From the NCBI GenBank assembly GCA_049446715.1, contig JBMTQX010000011.1, positions 1-64,000 on the forward strand: a stretch of 64,000 bases of DNA. The letters are read 5' to 3'. Under the pieces are notes generated by a model that worked only from the letters and a program-made list of their open reading frames with translations, was not told where the DNA came from and ran no database searches. This document shows, in pieces, positions 7,918-16,433 of this stretch. This DNA comes from Eutrophocola sp049446715. Its GTDB lineage: Bacteria; Pseudomonadota; Gammaproteobacteria; Pseudomonadales; Pseudohongiellaceae. Numbering within the stretch: the stretch's first letter is position 1; each line of letters opens with the position of its first letter. The position numbers were made by a program, and so were the translations under genes.

Positions 7918-8556
7918 GTGTCTGAATCCGACAAACCCACTTCATTACTTGGCAGTCGCTTCCGGGGTTATCTCCCGGTCGTGGTCGATGTCGAAACCGG
8001 CGGCTTCAACAACCAGACCGATGCCGTTCTGGAAATAGCCGCAGTTACCGTGGGCATGGATGAGCACGGCATACTGACACCCGAAGATACCTGGTTTTTC
8101 CGCGTACATCCGTTTCCCGGTGCCAACCTGGAAGAGTCGGCACTGAAGTTCACCGGCATCGATCCGCACCATCCCCTGCGCATCGCGCACTATGAGCCGG
8201 AAGTGTTTCGGGAGCTGTTCAAGAATATCCGCAAAAAAATGAAGGCCGAGCATTGCACACGCGCCATTCTGGTGGGTCACAACGCCCATTTTGACCAGGG
8301 TTTTGTCAATGCAGCCGCCGACCGTAACAATATGAAGCGCAATCCGTTTCACCCCTTTTCCAATTTCGACACAGCCACCATGAGCGCACTGGCCTTTGGC
8401 CAGACCGTGCTGTCACGGGCCTGCGAATGTGCCGGCATCGACTTCAGCAACGAGGAGGCGCACTCTGCCCGCTACGATGCTGAAAAGACCGCCGAGCTGT
8501 TCTGCCACATCGTCAACCGGTGGCGGGAACTCGGTGGCTGGCCGCTGGCCGAATAA
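7918..8556 (+). CDS. rnt: Ribonuclease T
   Basis: A 212-residue DEDDh 3'-5' exonuclease that trims the 3' ends of tRNA and other stable RNAs. Exo I is VDVETGG (Asp24, Glu26), Exo II is VGHNAHFDQGF and Exo III is HSARYDAEKT. The start is GTG 7918 with a purine-rich AAAGAG upstream; no ATG is available before the conserved N-terminus. It follows pyrC by 61 nt on the same strand and may be co-transcribed. Confidence 0.95.
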   Translation: MSESDKPTSLLGSRFRGYLPVVVDVETGGFNNQTDAVLEIAAVTVGMDEHGILTPEDTWFFRVHPFPGANLEESALKFTGIDPHHPLRIAHYEPEVFRELFKNIRKKMKAEHCTRAILVGHNAHFDQGFVNAAADRNNMKRNPFHPFSNFDTATMSALAFGQTVLSRACECAGIDFSNEEAHSARYDAEKTAELFCHIVNRWRELGGWPLAE

Positions 8557-8667
8557 ACAAGAAACCGTCAAGCCAGAACCGGCTTGATCAAGGTCAAGGT
8601 TCCGGGCCATTGCCTTGGGATAAGTTGCCTCTGACACCCACAGCAGAGGAAACCCTAGGAGCCGACC

Positions 8668-9482
8668 ATGGCAACAGGGACAACAGGTAGAAAAGTCTTC
8701 GTAATCATTGATGCGACCCACGAGAGGCATCTTGCCCTTGAACGCCTGGTGATCACCTCGGAGATCGAGGAACCGGACACCTATATCCCTCTTTTCATCA
8801 GTGTCGACGGTGAACGCTGCGACCTGCATGCCAGTAATGATGCCCTGTACCGGGACGACCAGCGGCTCAAGTCACGCACCAAGCAACTGAAAGGTGCCGG
8901 CGCCTCCTACTGTTTTGAGCTGTGCTGGTCCAGCGAATGGCAAAAAGCGGTGCTGCGAAGCGCGCAACGCTTCAATCCCGACCACATTTTCATGCCAACC
9001 CCGCAGGACAACAAAAAATCCCTGTTCAGCAACCAGCAATGGGTGCTCTTGCGAACCACCGGAGCCCCGGTTTCCATTGTGCGCTCCTGTGAAATCAAGC
9101 CACGTCGCAAGCTGTTCGCGGCTATCAACATCCAGAAGCAGGACGATCCCGCGTATGCGCGCTTGAACGAGAAGATTCTTGCCAGGGGCCAGCAGATGGC
9201 CGGGCATTACGGTGCCTATTTCTATGTCATCAATGCCTACAAGGACAACATGCACTACCCCGTTCGGCATAAGGTCGAGAAAATTTACGGTCTGCCTTCC
9301 AATCGCGTGCCTCTCGAGGAAGGCGATCCCACCAGCGTTATCTCGCGTTATGCCAAAGAAATCGATGCCGACACCGTGGTCATCGGTACCATGGCCCGCC
9401 AGGGGCTGCGGCGCTCATGCGCGGCAATACCTCGGAAAAACTCCTCGATAAGCTTGATCGGGATGTGATTGCCCTGTCCTGA
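8668..9482 (+). pseudogene. Tandem universal stress protein (UspE-like), frameshifted near the 3' end
   Basis: The frame starting at ATG 8668 (AGGAG upstream) encodes two UspA-like domains, the second ending in the typical DADTVVIGTMARQGL. Directly afterwards, at about 9406-9413 (CTGCGGCGCTC), the family ending GALMRGNTSEKLLDKLDRDV continues in another frame and stops at 9482. As written, the in-frame product is 266 residues and ends at 9468 with an unrelated tail. One added base would restore 271 residues with a normal C-terminus. The lost segment carries the G-2x-G-9x-G(S/T)-type nucleotide-binding end of the domain, so ATP binding in domain 2 would suffer. It may be a real mutation or a single-base sequence error. 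Confidence 0.8.
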
Positions 9483-9731
9483 GGCCACTTCCAGCTCTAT
9501 CACCCTTAACTGCATCCGGGTGTCAACCAACGGCACCCGGGTCAGCTCCACACCTGAATAATTTTTGGCGCTCCCTACTCATGGTATTTCCTGAATCAAC
9601 TGGAATTCGGGCGCTTGGACAGTCTATTATTGCTGTTTAGCCCGATACTCTGACGGTACTGCGCACCGAACAAGCGATCCGGTACAAGTAGAAGTAAAAG
9701 CACAGTTTTCTGATTTACTGAACACGCCTGA

Positions 9732-11390
9732 ATGAACGATTTCCCTGACAGCAACGATGTTCAGGCCTGGATGGACTATGTTGCCTCCCTGCCTTCACTC
9801 GGCGAACACTGGGTTGAGACCTGCAAACAGCCGGGCAATCCGGTGGTGCTTATCGATACTCTCGGCACCACACTCAAGGCCAAGTCAGCCCTGACCGGCT
9901 CGCTGATCCTCGCCAAGCGCTTCGCCCAACACTGCCCCGAACAGCACGTCGGTCTCCTCCTGCCCACCACGGCCGGCGGCTTGCTGGCCGGCATGGCCAC
10001 CATGGTGCTGGGTAAAACGCTGGTCACCCTGAATTACACTGCCCCCATGGATACCATCCTGTCGGCGGTGAAACAGGCCGGACTGAAAACGGTATACACC
10101 TCCTCGCGCTTTCTGGAAAAACTGGCCGCCCGCGGCATTCATCTGGACCGTCTTGCAGACCAGGTGAAACTGGTCATGCTGGAAGATCTACTAGGCAGCG
10201 TGGGTAAACTCGAAAAACTCACAACACTGCTGCAATGCCGGTTCATGCCGGCCAGCTGGCTCAGAAAGCGCTACTGCGCCAGTCCCGACACCAGTGATAC
10301 CGCCGTTATCCTGTTCTCCAGCGGCAGTGAAGGCGAACCCAAGGGCGTGATGCTCAGTCACCGCAACATCCTGGCCAACGTCAAGCAGGTCGCCAAGATC
10401 CTGGATGCCAATCCGGACGATGTCATCCTGGCCAATCTGCCCATCTTCCACTCCTTCGGCCTGACCGCTTGCCAGTTCCTGCCGCTGCTGGAGCGCATTA
10501 AGGTGGTCTGTCATACCGATCCAACCGATGTGGTGGCAAATGCCCGCGCCATACGTGATCACAAGGTCACACTGATGTTCGGCACATCAAGCTTCTACCG
10601 CCTTTATGTGCGCAATCCCAAAGTCACGCCCGACGAGCTGGCCAGCCTGCGGCTGACCATTGCCGGCGCAGAAAAGCTGCAGGCCGAAATCAGCGTGGCA
10701 TTTCGCAAGCGTTTCCATAAAACCATCCATGAAGGCTACGGTTGTACCGAGCTGTCACCGGTGGCCACCGTCAACACCCCGTTTCCCAATCATGACAGTC
10801 CGCACCTGAAGGACTGCAACAAGCCAGGTACCGTCGGCAAGCCGCTGCCAGGCACCCGCATTCGCATCGCCGATCCGGACACACTGGCGGCCCTGTCTCT
10901 GGGTACTGCCGGCATGATTATGGTGGCAGGTCCCCAAGTGATGTCGGGATATCTCGGCAACCGGGCACTGACTGACAAGGCGGTGGTCGAAATGGATGGA
11001 GCACGGTGGTACATCACCGGCGACAAGGGCGCCATGGATGAAGACGGTTTTCTCACCATTCAGGATCGTTATTCCCGCTTTGCCAAGATCAGCGGCGAGA
11101 TGATCGGCCTGGGTAATGTCGAGGCAGCCATTCGCGGCGTCATCAGTAATGATATCGAGGTCATGGCCATCAATATTCCCGACCCCAAAAAAGGTGAGAG
11201 CATCATCGTTCTGGCCACGGCCGAGCTGGATGAAGCTGCTTTAAGGCACCAGTTGCTGAACCAGGGCCTGAACAACTTGTCCCTGCCGACGGCTTATATC
11301 ACCGTGGAAGCCCTGCCTGCCCTGGGTTCCGGCAAGGCCGATTTCTCGACCGCCCGGGAAATGGCACGCCAGGCCATGATGAGCCGCTAA
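9732..11390 (+). CDS. AMP-binding long-chain acyl-ACP/acyl-CoA ligase (Aas C-domain type)
   Basis: A 552-residue adenylate-forming enzyme. The phosphate loop is FSSGSEGEPKGVMLSH, followed by EGYGCTELSPV, YITGDKGAMDEDG and the hinge RYSRFAKISGEMI, the last typical of the ligase half of Aas (2-acylglycerophosphoethanolamine acyltransferase/acyl-ACP synthetase). The acyltransferase half of Aas is absent, so this is a stand-alone ligase that likely activates fatty acids onto ACP or CoA. The ribosome site is weak. It is flanked by the damaged stress-protein gene and by bfd, with about 190-250 nt on each side, so it appears to be a single transcript. Confidence 0.85.
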   Translation: MNDFPDSNDVQAWMDYVASLPSLGEHWVETCKQPGNPVVLIDTLGTTLKAKSALTGSLILAKRFAQHCPEQHVGLLLPTTAGGLLAGMATMVLGKTLVTLNYTAPMDTILSAVKQAGLKTVYTSSRFLEKLAARGIHLDRLADQVKLVMLEDLLGSVGKLEKLTTLLQCRFMPASWLRKRYCASPDTSDTAVILFSSGSEGEPKGVMLSHRNILANVKQVAKILDANPDDVILANLPIFHSFGLTACQFLPLLERIKVVCHTDPTDVVANARAIRDHKVTLMFGTSSFYRLYVRNPKVTPDELASLRLTIAGAEKLQAEISVAFRKRFHKTIHEGYGCTELSPVATVNTPFPNHDSPHLKDCNKPGTVGKPLPGTRIRIADPDTLAALSLGTAGMIMVAGPQVMSGYLGNRALTDKAVVEMDGARWYITGDKGAMDEDGFLTIQDRYSRFAKISGEMIGLGNVEAAIRGVISNDIEVMAINIPDPKKGESIIVLATAELDEAALRHQLLNQGLNNLSLPTAYITVEALPALGSGKADFSTAREMARQAMMSR

Positions 11391-11513
11391 GCCCAAACTG
11401 CCTTTCCTGGCGCTCATAGGGATCGTTTGATCTGCATCATGGCGCAACAATTCTCCTCGCGGCATATTAGTCACCGGATAGCCCGGGCCAGGGAAAATTC
11501 TGCCCTTCCTGTT

Positions 11514-11528
11514 TGACAATGATTCTCA
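11514..11528 (+). promoter_or_regulatory. Fur-like box upstream of bfd
   Basis: TGACAATGATTCTCA matches 12 of 14 defined positions of the 7-1-7 Fur consensus (TGATAATnATTATCA). It sits about 50 nt before the bfd start, the right place for iron-dependent control of iron release from bacterioferritin. Confidence 0.75.
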
Positions 11529-11579
11529 TTAAGATTAGGATTCGCATCAGTTAAGGGTTTTATTCAGGAATCCACATAG

Positions 11580-11771
11580 ATGTATGTCTGTCTCTGCAAA
11601 GCTGTAACCGACCGTCAGATCAAGGAATTCGTCAATGGCGGAGCCGGCTCTTTCGAGGAAGTTTGCAAACAACTGGGTGTTGCCACGCAGTGTGGAAAAT
11701 GCAGCCAGCTGGCCCAGAACATCGTGGAAGCCACCGTCAAGAAAACGCCGTTTATCGAAGCTTCCAGCTAG
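11580..11771 (+). CDS. bfd: Bacterioferritin-associated ferredoxin
   Basis: A 63-residue [2Fe-2S] protein with the Bfd cysteine pattern C4-x-C6 ... C38-x2-C41. It reduces the ferric core of bacterioferritin through the haem so that stored iron can be released under iron limitation. The length and N-terminus MYVCLCKAVTD are typical. Just upstream is a good Fur-like box; bfr follows 179 nt downstream on the same strand. Confidence 0.96.
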   Translation: MYVCLCKAVTDRQIKEFVNGGAGSFEEVCKQLGVATQCGKCSQLAQNIVEATVKKTPFIEASS

Positions 11772-11950
11772 TACTGCAGCTGACACCACACTTCCCCCGC
11801 CCCTGAATACAAATACGAGCAATAAGCATTCGTGTTTGCATTTTATCTTTATAAATTAAGCACTTAGCCCCACTTTTCTGGACATTGCCGCGACCACACG
11901 CGACAATGGGCGCCTCTACGACATCCCTATTTTGAACGACAGGAAACACT

Positions 11951-12430
11951 ATGAAAGGTGACAAGAAAGTAATAGAACATCTCAACACTGTACTCGGTAA
12001 TGAACTGGTCGCCATTAACCAGTATTTTCTGCATGCCAAGATGTTTGAAGACTGGGGCCTGAAAGAACTGGCCGAATTTACCCGCCATGAATCCATCGAT
12101 GAAATGAAGCATGCCGACACCATCATCGACCGTATTCTGTTCTTGGAAGGCTTTCCCAACCTGCAGGATCTGGGCAAATTGCATATCGGGGAAGACACCG
12201 AGGAAATGCTGAAATGCGACCTCGACCTGGAAATGCGTGCCATTCCGGACCTGCGCGAGGCGGTTGCCTATTGTGAATCGGTCAAAGATTACGTCAGCCG
12301 TGATATTTTCCAGACCATCCTGGATGACGAAGAAGAACACGTGGACTGGCTGGAAACACAGCTCGGCTTGATCGACAAGCTGGGCATCCAGAACTACCTG
12401 GCCGAGAAGATGCACGAAGGCGGTAATTAA
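11951..12430 (+). CDS. bfr: Bacterioferritin
   Basis: This 159-residue haem-containing ferritin stores iron in a 24-mer shell. All ferroxidase ligands are present at canonical positions: Glu18, Glu51, His54, Glu94, Glu127 and His130; Met52 is the haem ligand. With an intact ferroxidase site it should be the H-type, catalytically active subunit. A ribosome site (ACAGGAAACACT) precedes ATG 11951. Its pairing with bfd is the usual arrangement. Confidence 0.97.
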   Translation: MKGDKKVIEHLNTVLGNELVAINQYFLHAKMFEDWGLKELAEFTRHESIDEMKHADTIIDRILFLEGFPNLQDLGKLHIGEDTEEMLKCDLDLEMRAIPDLREAVAYCESVKDYVSRDIFQTILDDEEEHVDWLETQLGLIDKLGIQNYLAEKMHEGGN

Positions 12431-12462
12431 GGCCCATAACAAAGCAGAACAACAAGAGGCCT

Positions 12463-12502
12463 GTAGGTCGGCATAGACCCGCCAGGGTCGTTTGCCGATG
12501 GC
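12463..12502. repeat. REP-like palindromic repeat, copy 2
   Basis: GTAGGTCGGCATAGACCC...GGGTCGTTTGCCGATGGC forms an imperfect hairpin. It belongs to the same GTAGGTCGGC family as the other intergenic copies and lies between the converging bfr and DUF6607-like genes. The rest of the 239-nt gap holds a short direct repeat (GAGAGAGTTAA twice, 12554-12578) and no gene. Confidence 0.5.
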
Positions 12503-12669
12503 ATCTCATCAGTGCGGACGGGCTTGGCCCGGCATAGAAACCACAAAGTAAACTGAGAGAGTTAACCGAGAGAGTTAAACTAGACAGCAACCTGTGTCGG
12601 GAATCGGCCTTAGCAGGTCCGCTCTACTTTGCTGCCAAACCGTGGACCTGTCCCGACCTACCCTCACCG

Positions 12670-13788
12670 CTATTGAAAGTATGGCATCAAGGCGGTACGA
12701 ATTTTTTGCCTGACTTCTTCACTGTCGTAATCGGCATCATCGGACAACGTTTCCGCCTGTTCAAACAACACTGCAAACAACGGTACACCGTTGGCGCTTT
12801 CGACGATGGTGTGCTGATCCGCTGCACTGAACAGTTCCGACCACACCGCGCGCGCATCCTCCCAGTAGCGGGAAGTCTGCTGCCAGTAGTCATCACCGGC
12901 GGAGAAATCAAAATCGACGATGCGCTCATAGCGGTTTACGCCTAGTTCCTTGGCAAGGAACGGCAGGCCACCTGCTATTTCGCCCTGGCCATCGAACCTT
13001 ACCTTGTAGTTTTCTTCTTCATGCACCCAGCCGGTCGGCACGATGGTGTGGCGATTGGTGCCGACCAGGACATCGTAGTCATCACGGACACTGCTTTCCC
13101 GGCGTGGCAGCGGGCGCCAGGTTTCCGCACTGATCCAGGTGGAGACATTGCCACGGTGCTGCCACCGCCCCCAGGACTCATACCGCGGGGAATCATCCAC
13201 CTGGTACACCGACTGCATCCAGCTACCGGAGACATCGGCTGCAGGCACCGGCCGGTGCTGCCACGCGTTATCGCCGACAAAGGCAAACACCGAGTCTTTT
13301 TGGTACTGCCAGTCCTGGCGCCAGTGTTTTTGCACGAATGGCCCCATGATTTCCCCGTCCTGCCCTTTCACAAACATGACAATGATGTGCTGCAGACTGA
13401 CAAAATCCGGCTGGTCTTCGATGACATAAATGTATTCGGTGCCCCAGCTCTGGTAGGGCCTGCCACGCTCGAAGTCGGGGGTATAGGCGACGGTTTCCAG
13501 GAATTCAAAACTGGTGCGGTAAGGACCGGCCATGGCCAGGATGGCGCGGCGGTCTTTCTCCTGTTTGCTTAACCCCGGCTCCTGCAAGGCAAGCCAGCCC
13601 GGATGCGGCTCGGGATCCAGTGTTACTGGTGTACCGGTGGATGTGCCGCCACGCGGCAGGAAATCACAGCTCTGGGCCTGCGACCAGCTGAAGGTATAAC
13701 GGTAGTGTTGTGGGCAGTCGGCATCCTGCGCGAGCACAGGCAGCGCAGTCAGCATCATTGCCACAGCCAGCAAGCGAAAAAAACTCAT
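12670..13788 (-). CDS. Secreted DUF6607-like protein of an iron/haem uptake locus
   Basis: A 372-residue protein with a signal peptide (about residues 1-20, ending PVLAQ). The central block with LQHIIVMFVKG and FVQKHWRQDW, plus SGSWMQSVYQVDDSPRYE, resembles the DUF6607 family, whose biochemical role is not established; the assignment is from memory of the motif. It follows the PepSY relic by 88 nt on the same strand, and families of this kind are often near TonB receptor/PepSY pairs, so it probably belonged to that uptake operon. Here the two upstream partners are broken while this frame is intact, so it may still be expressed on its own or be on the way to loss. Confidence 0.6.
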   Translation of the reverse strand: MSFFRLLAVAMMLTALPVLAQDADCPQHYRYTFSWSQAQSCDFLPRGGTSTGTPVTLDPEPHPGWLALQEPGLSKQEKDRRAILAMAGPYRTSFEFLETVAYTPDFERGRPYQSWGTEYIYVIEDQPDFVSLQHIIVMFVKGQDGEIMGPFVQKHWRQDWQYQKDSVFAFVGDNAWQHRPVPAADVSGSWMQSVYQVDDSPRYESWGRWQHRGNVSTWISAETWRPLPRRESSVRDDYDVLVGTNRHTIVPTGWVHEEENYKVRFDGQGEIAGGLPFLAKELGVNRYERIVDFDFSAGDDYWQQTSRYWEDARAVWSELFSAADQHTIVESANGVPLFAVLFEQAETLSDDADYDSEEVRQKIRTALMPYFQ

Positions 13789-13876
13789 CGGATACTCTCC
13801 TTCAGATTGATGGTACTTACACGAAAGATAACGTCTGCAGCCAATGAGTCAAGGCGTGAAAAAGTGATGGCCAGCG

Positions 13877-14950
13877 TCAGAAAGTAACCTGGAGCCGGCG
13901 CCAGCCCATGCACATGCCGGTGATGCAGACCATAGTCACCCCGAGCACGAACACCCACATGAAAATATCCTATACCGGCCGGAAACGCAGGAAGCCGGTA
14001 AAGTCACTGCGATGCAGGCCAAAGTGCAACCCGCGATACCTTCTGTCGTTGGCATCAATCTTGTCGAGGATGTCACCACTGACCGGGTCAAGGTAATAAC
14101 GGGTACTGGCACCATCATAGGCAATGACGGGATGTGCCGGCAGGGTCACCAGCTCATGATGATTGTAATAGTAGCTGTCTCCGGTGACGATCAGGTCGAT
14201 TGCAACCGGTTCACTATCCGGCGAGAGCTGACTGGCCAGCGTCGCAAAACCATGTTGGCTCAATGGCCGGGTTGCGCACTGGCAGAATTGAAGCGTTGGC
14301 GCTGGGCCAGAAATCCTGATCGCGGTAGGGCTCATCGGCTTCTTCGTGCAAGGCATACAGCACATATTGCTGCTGGTCGTTACCACCGCGAAAATAAGCG
14401 TTCACCCCATAACCGTCATTGGTGTTGACGGTGGTGCCGATGCCGCATGGGTGCCCGCCTGAAAACGCTTGGTCACGATATTGACCACTCCTTCCACTGA
14501 CTGGGTGCCATAAAAGATGCCCGGCCCGCCCTTGGGCACTTCAATGCGCTCGACCATGTGGCCCGGCACGGTATTCAGCGGACTGGTGCCGTTGTAGAGA
14601 CGGTTGATAATGCGCACACCATCGATCAGCCAGAGGATTTCCGAGTGACGGGAAGCTTGCAGAGAGGCTTCGAAATAGTCGAACTGGCCATTCTTGGGCC
14701 TGATGTGGAGGCCGGGGACCAGCATCTGAAGAGTCTGTGTGATGTCGATAAAACCGCCCTGCTCTACCCGTTCCGCAGTAATCACTTCAACCCGGTTGCC
14801 ATAACGGGCCAGGTCCTGCGGAATAGTCTCTTCCAGGCGATTGCCCAGAATGACAATTTCCTCGATTTCAGCAGCCTGGGCTGACTGGGCTGGTACCGAA
14901 GCCGCTACAACAGCGGCAAAGGCCAGGCGAAGCCTTCTTGCAGTGTACAT
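13877..14950 (-). pseudogene. Deletion fusion of a TonB-dependent receptor 5' end with a PepSY protein 3' end
   Basis: The minus-strand gene begins at ATG 14950 with a signal peptide (ending QSAQA), a TonB-box-like IEEIVILG and an intact plug domain (DITQTLQMLVPGL, LIDGVRI, VERIEVPKGG, VEGVVNIVTKR). At about 14440 it shifts frame and continues as receptor sequence (NDGYGVNAYFRGG ... EADEPYRDQDFWPSAN). At about 14260-14290 the receptor ends and another frame continues as the C-terminal part of a PepSY-type membrane protein (TGDSYYYNHHELVTLP, RYYLDPVSGDI, GLHFGLHRSDFTGFLRF). That frame meets a TAG at 13972-13970, exactly where a Trp is expected, then goes on in phase through a membrane helix (DIFMWVFVLGVTMV) to TGA 13877. 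So one large deletion, at least one frameshift and one nonsense codon have destroyed a receptor-PepSY siderophore/haem uptake pair. Confidence 0.85.
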
Positions 14951-15078
14951 GGATTTTCCCTCATTTAACGGTTGGCGATGGCATGCCCAGGCAAAGCACA
15001 GGCGCATCGTACTCTGCGAGGCAGTCTAGGAGGGAAAATGAGAAAAACCGGGGATTTAATTGTTATGTAACGGTTTAA

Positions 15079-15675
15079 TTAACGTTCATGATCTGGTGAA
15101 TCATTCGTATTGGCATCTTGTTCGCGGTAAATACGGCGCCAGTGCAGGTAGCCAAAGACCACGATGACCAGATAGGCGGCGAACAGGGCCGCGGTCAGCA
15201 CCAGGCCGCGATCGATATAGAGGTAAATAGACAGCCCATCGATAACCAGCCAGTACAGCCAGTTCTCCAGCACCTTCCAGACCACCAGGAATGTGGTGAT
15301 GACGCTGGCCCAGGTCGTGAAGGCATCGAGATACGGCCAGGCTGCCCCGGTATAGCGGGTCAGCAACCAGCCATTGACCAGTGCGGCGATGATCAAAACT
15401 GCCAGAATCAATCCATGGACGCCAGGCGCCAATGTACGAATCTTCACACCATCATGGGATTTACCGCCATAACGCCACTCATACCAGCCAATAACCGCCA
15501 TCACGACATAGAACACGTTCAGCACCGACTCCATGAGCAGGCTGACATCCTGGAAAATCATGGTGTATATGGCAGAGCTGACGAAAGCACAGTACCAGCA
15601 GGCGATATGCTCCCTCGCCGCCAGCAGCAGGTAAGCAATGGCCAAGATGACGGCAAGGGGTTCGAGAAAGGACAT
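15079..15675 (-). CDS. pnuC: PnuC-family vitamin transporter
   Basis: A 198-residue membrane protein with seven predicted helices and the PnuC signature region (NVFYVVMAVIGWYEWRYG, KVLENWLYWLVIDGLSIYLY). PnuC proteins take up nicotinamide riboside or, in PnuT relatives, thiamine by facilitated diffusion; the substrate cannot be assigned. ATG 15675 gives the standard N-terminus; the frame is open further upstream into the previous gene. It lies 34 nt downstream of the GOLD-like secreted protein and 128 nt upstream of the receptor relic on the same strand. A thiamine-binding protein about 3 kb away may hint at thiamine. Confidence 0.85.
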   Translation of the reverse strand: MSFLEPLAVILAIAYLLLAAREHIACWYCAFVSSAIYTMIFQDVSLLMESVLNVFYVVMAVIGWYEWRYGGKSHDGVKIRTLAPGVHGLILAVLIIAALVNGWLLTRYTGAAWPYLDAFTTWASVITTFLVVWKVLENWLYWLVIDGLSIYLYIDRGLVLTAALFAAYLVIVVFGYLHWRRIYREQDANTNDSPDHER

Positions 15676-15709
15676 GGTAATCACCAGCGGTATGTCGCCG
15701 CCAGTCAGG

Positions 15710-16150
15710 TTACTCTGCGACTGTGAAAAATCCGGCAATGGACAACTGCACGGTGACATCCCGGTCGCTGCGGTTGTTCAGCCACCAGCCGTGGATGCCG
15801 GTAAACGGCGCGGTTAGCGTCCCGCTTTCGCGGCGGTCGTTGTGCACTTTGTAGAACATCAGGTCGCCCTCCCCATCCACGGGATCAGTATGGCCGTGAA
15901 ACTCGACATCCATGAGGGATGGATCGGCAATATCGGCAGTCCAGCTATACACCACGGTGTCGCCAGCCTGCATGGCAATCTTGAATTCCGGGCCGGCGCC
16001 GGCCGGGACCAGTATCTCGAATTCTGCCTGGTTGTAAGCAACCTCACTCTCGCCGAAGGTGCCCTCGGTCAGCGGCATTTCGTTCCACTGCACCTGGGCA
16101 GCAACAAGCGTGCTCAGCAGCAGACTGGCGGTGGTAATCAACATTTTCAT
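15710..16150 (-). CDS. Secreted 'transmembrane anchor'-type protein with GOLD-like beta domain
   Basis: This 146-residue product has a signal peptide (about residues 1-18). Its domain carries the pattern FEILVPAG...EFKIAMQAGDTVVYSW...VEFHGH...GTLTAPFTGIHGWWLNNR, which recurs in bacterial proteins labelled transmembrane anchor protein. The strand layout resembles an emp24/GOLD jelly roll. Function is not known. ATG 16150 is chosen because it starts the signal peptide; an upstream in-frame Met at 16201 adds 17 residues that do not fit. It is the first gene of a short leftward run with pnuC. Confidence 0.6.
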   Translation of the reverse strand: MKMLITTASLLLSTLVAAQVQWNEMPLTEGTFGESEVAYNQAEFEILVPAGAGPEFKIAMQAGDTVVYSWTADIADPSLMDVEFHGHTDPVDGEGDLMFYKVHNDRRESGTLTAPFTGIHGWWLNNRSDRDVTVQLSIAGFFTVAE

Positions 16151-16363
16151 GGTGCGGAATCCTGTGGTGAGCATGTTTGGCAGCGGCAAGCATACCCGCA
16201 ATCCGCACAGACTGGAATGAACTGGGCCGGGACTACACGTTGTCAGGCCCTGTCTTACCTGGGTCAGGCCCTCCCAACCGGCGCCGGGGCCATAAAGCCT
16301 GGTTCTTTGGCCTGAATACCCGAAAAAGCCACGTAAGGTGATTCACCCCAACTATAATCTTAA

Positions 16364-16378
16364 TGAGATTGATTTACA
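16364..16378 (+). promoter_or_regulatory. Fur-like box upstream of the TonB siderophore receptor
   Basis: TGAGATTGATTTACA matches 11 of 14 defined positions of the 7-1-7 Fur consensus. It lies in an AT-rich patch 55-70 nt before the receptor start, and further ATT-rich half-sites continue to about 16395. Together these suggest iron-repressed expression. Confidence 0.6.
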
Positions 16379-16433
16379 TTTGCATTTTTATTACATTGCG
16401 CATCCATTGCGGCACTATTTCTGGAGTACAGTC

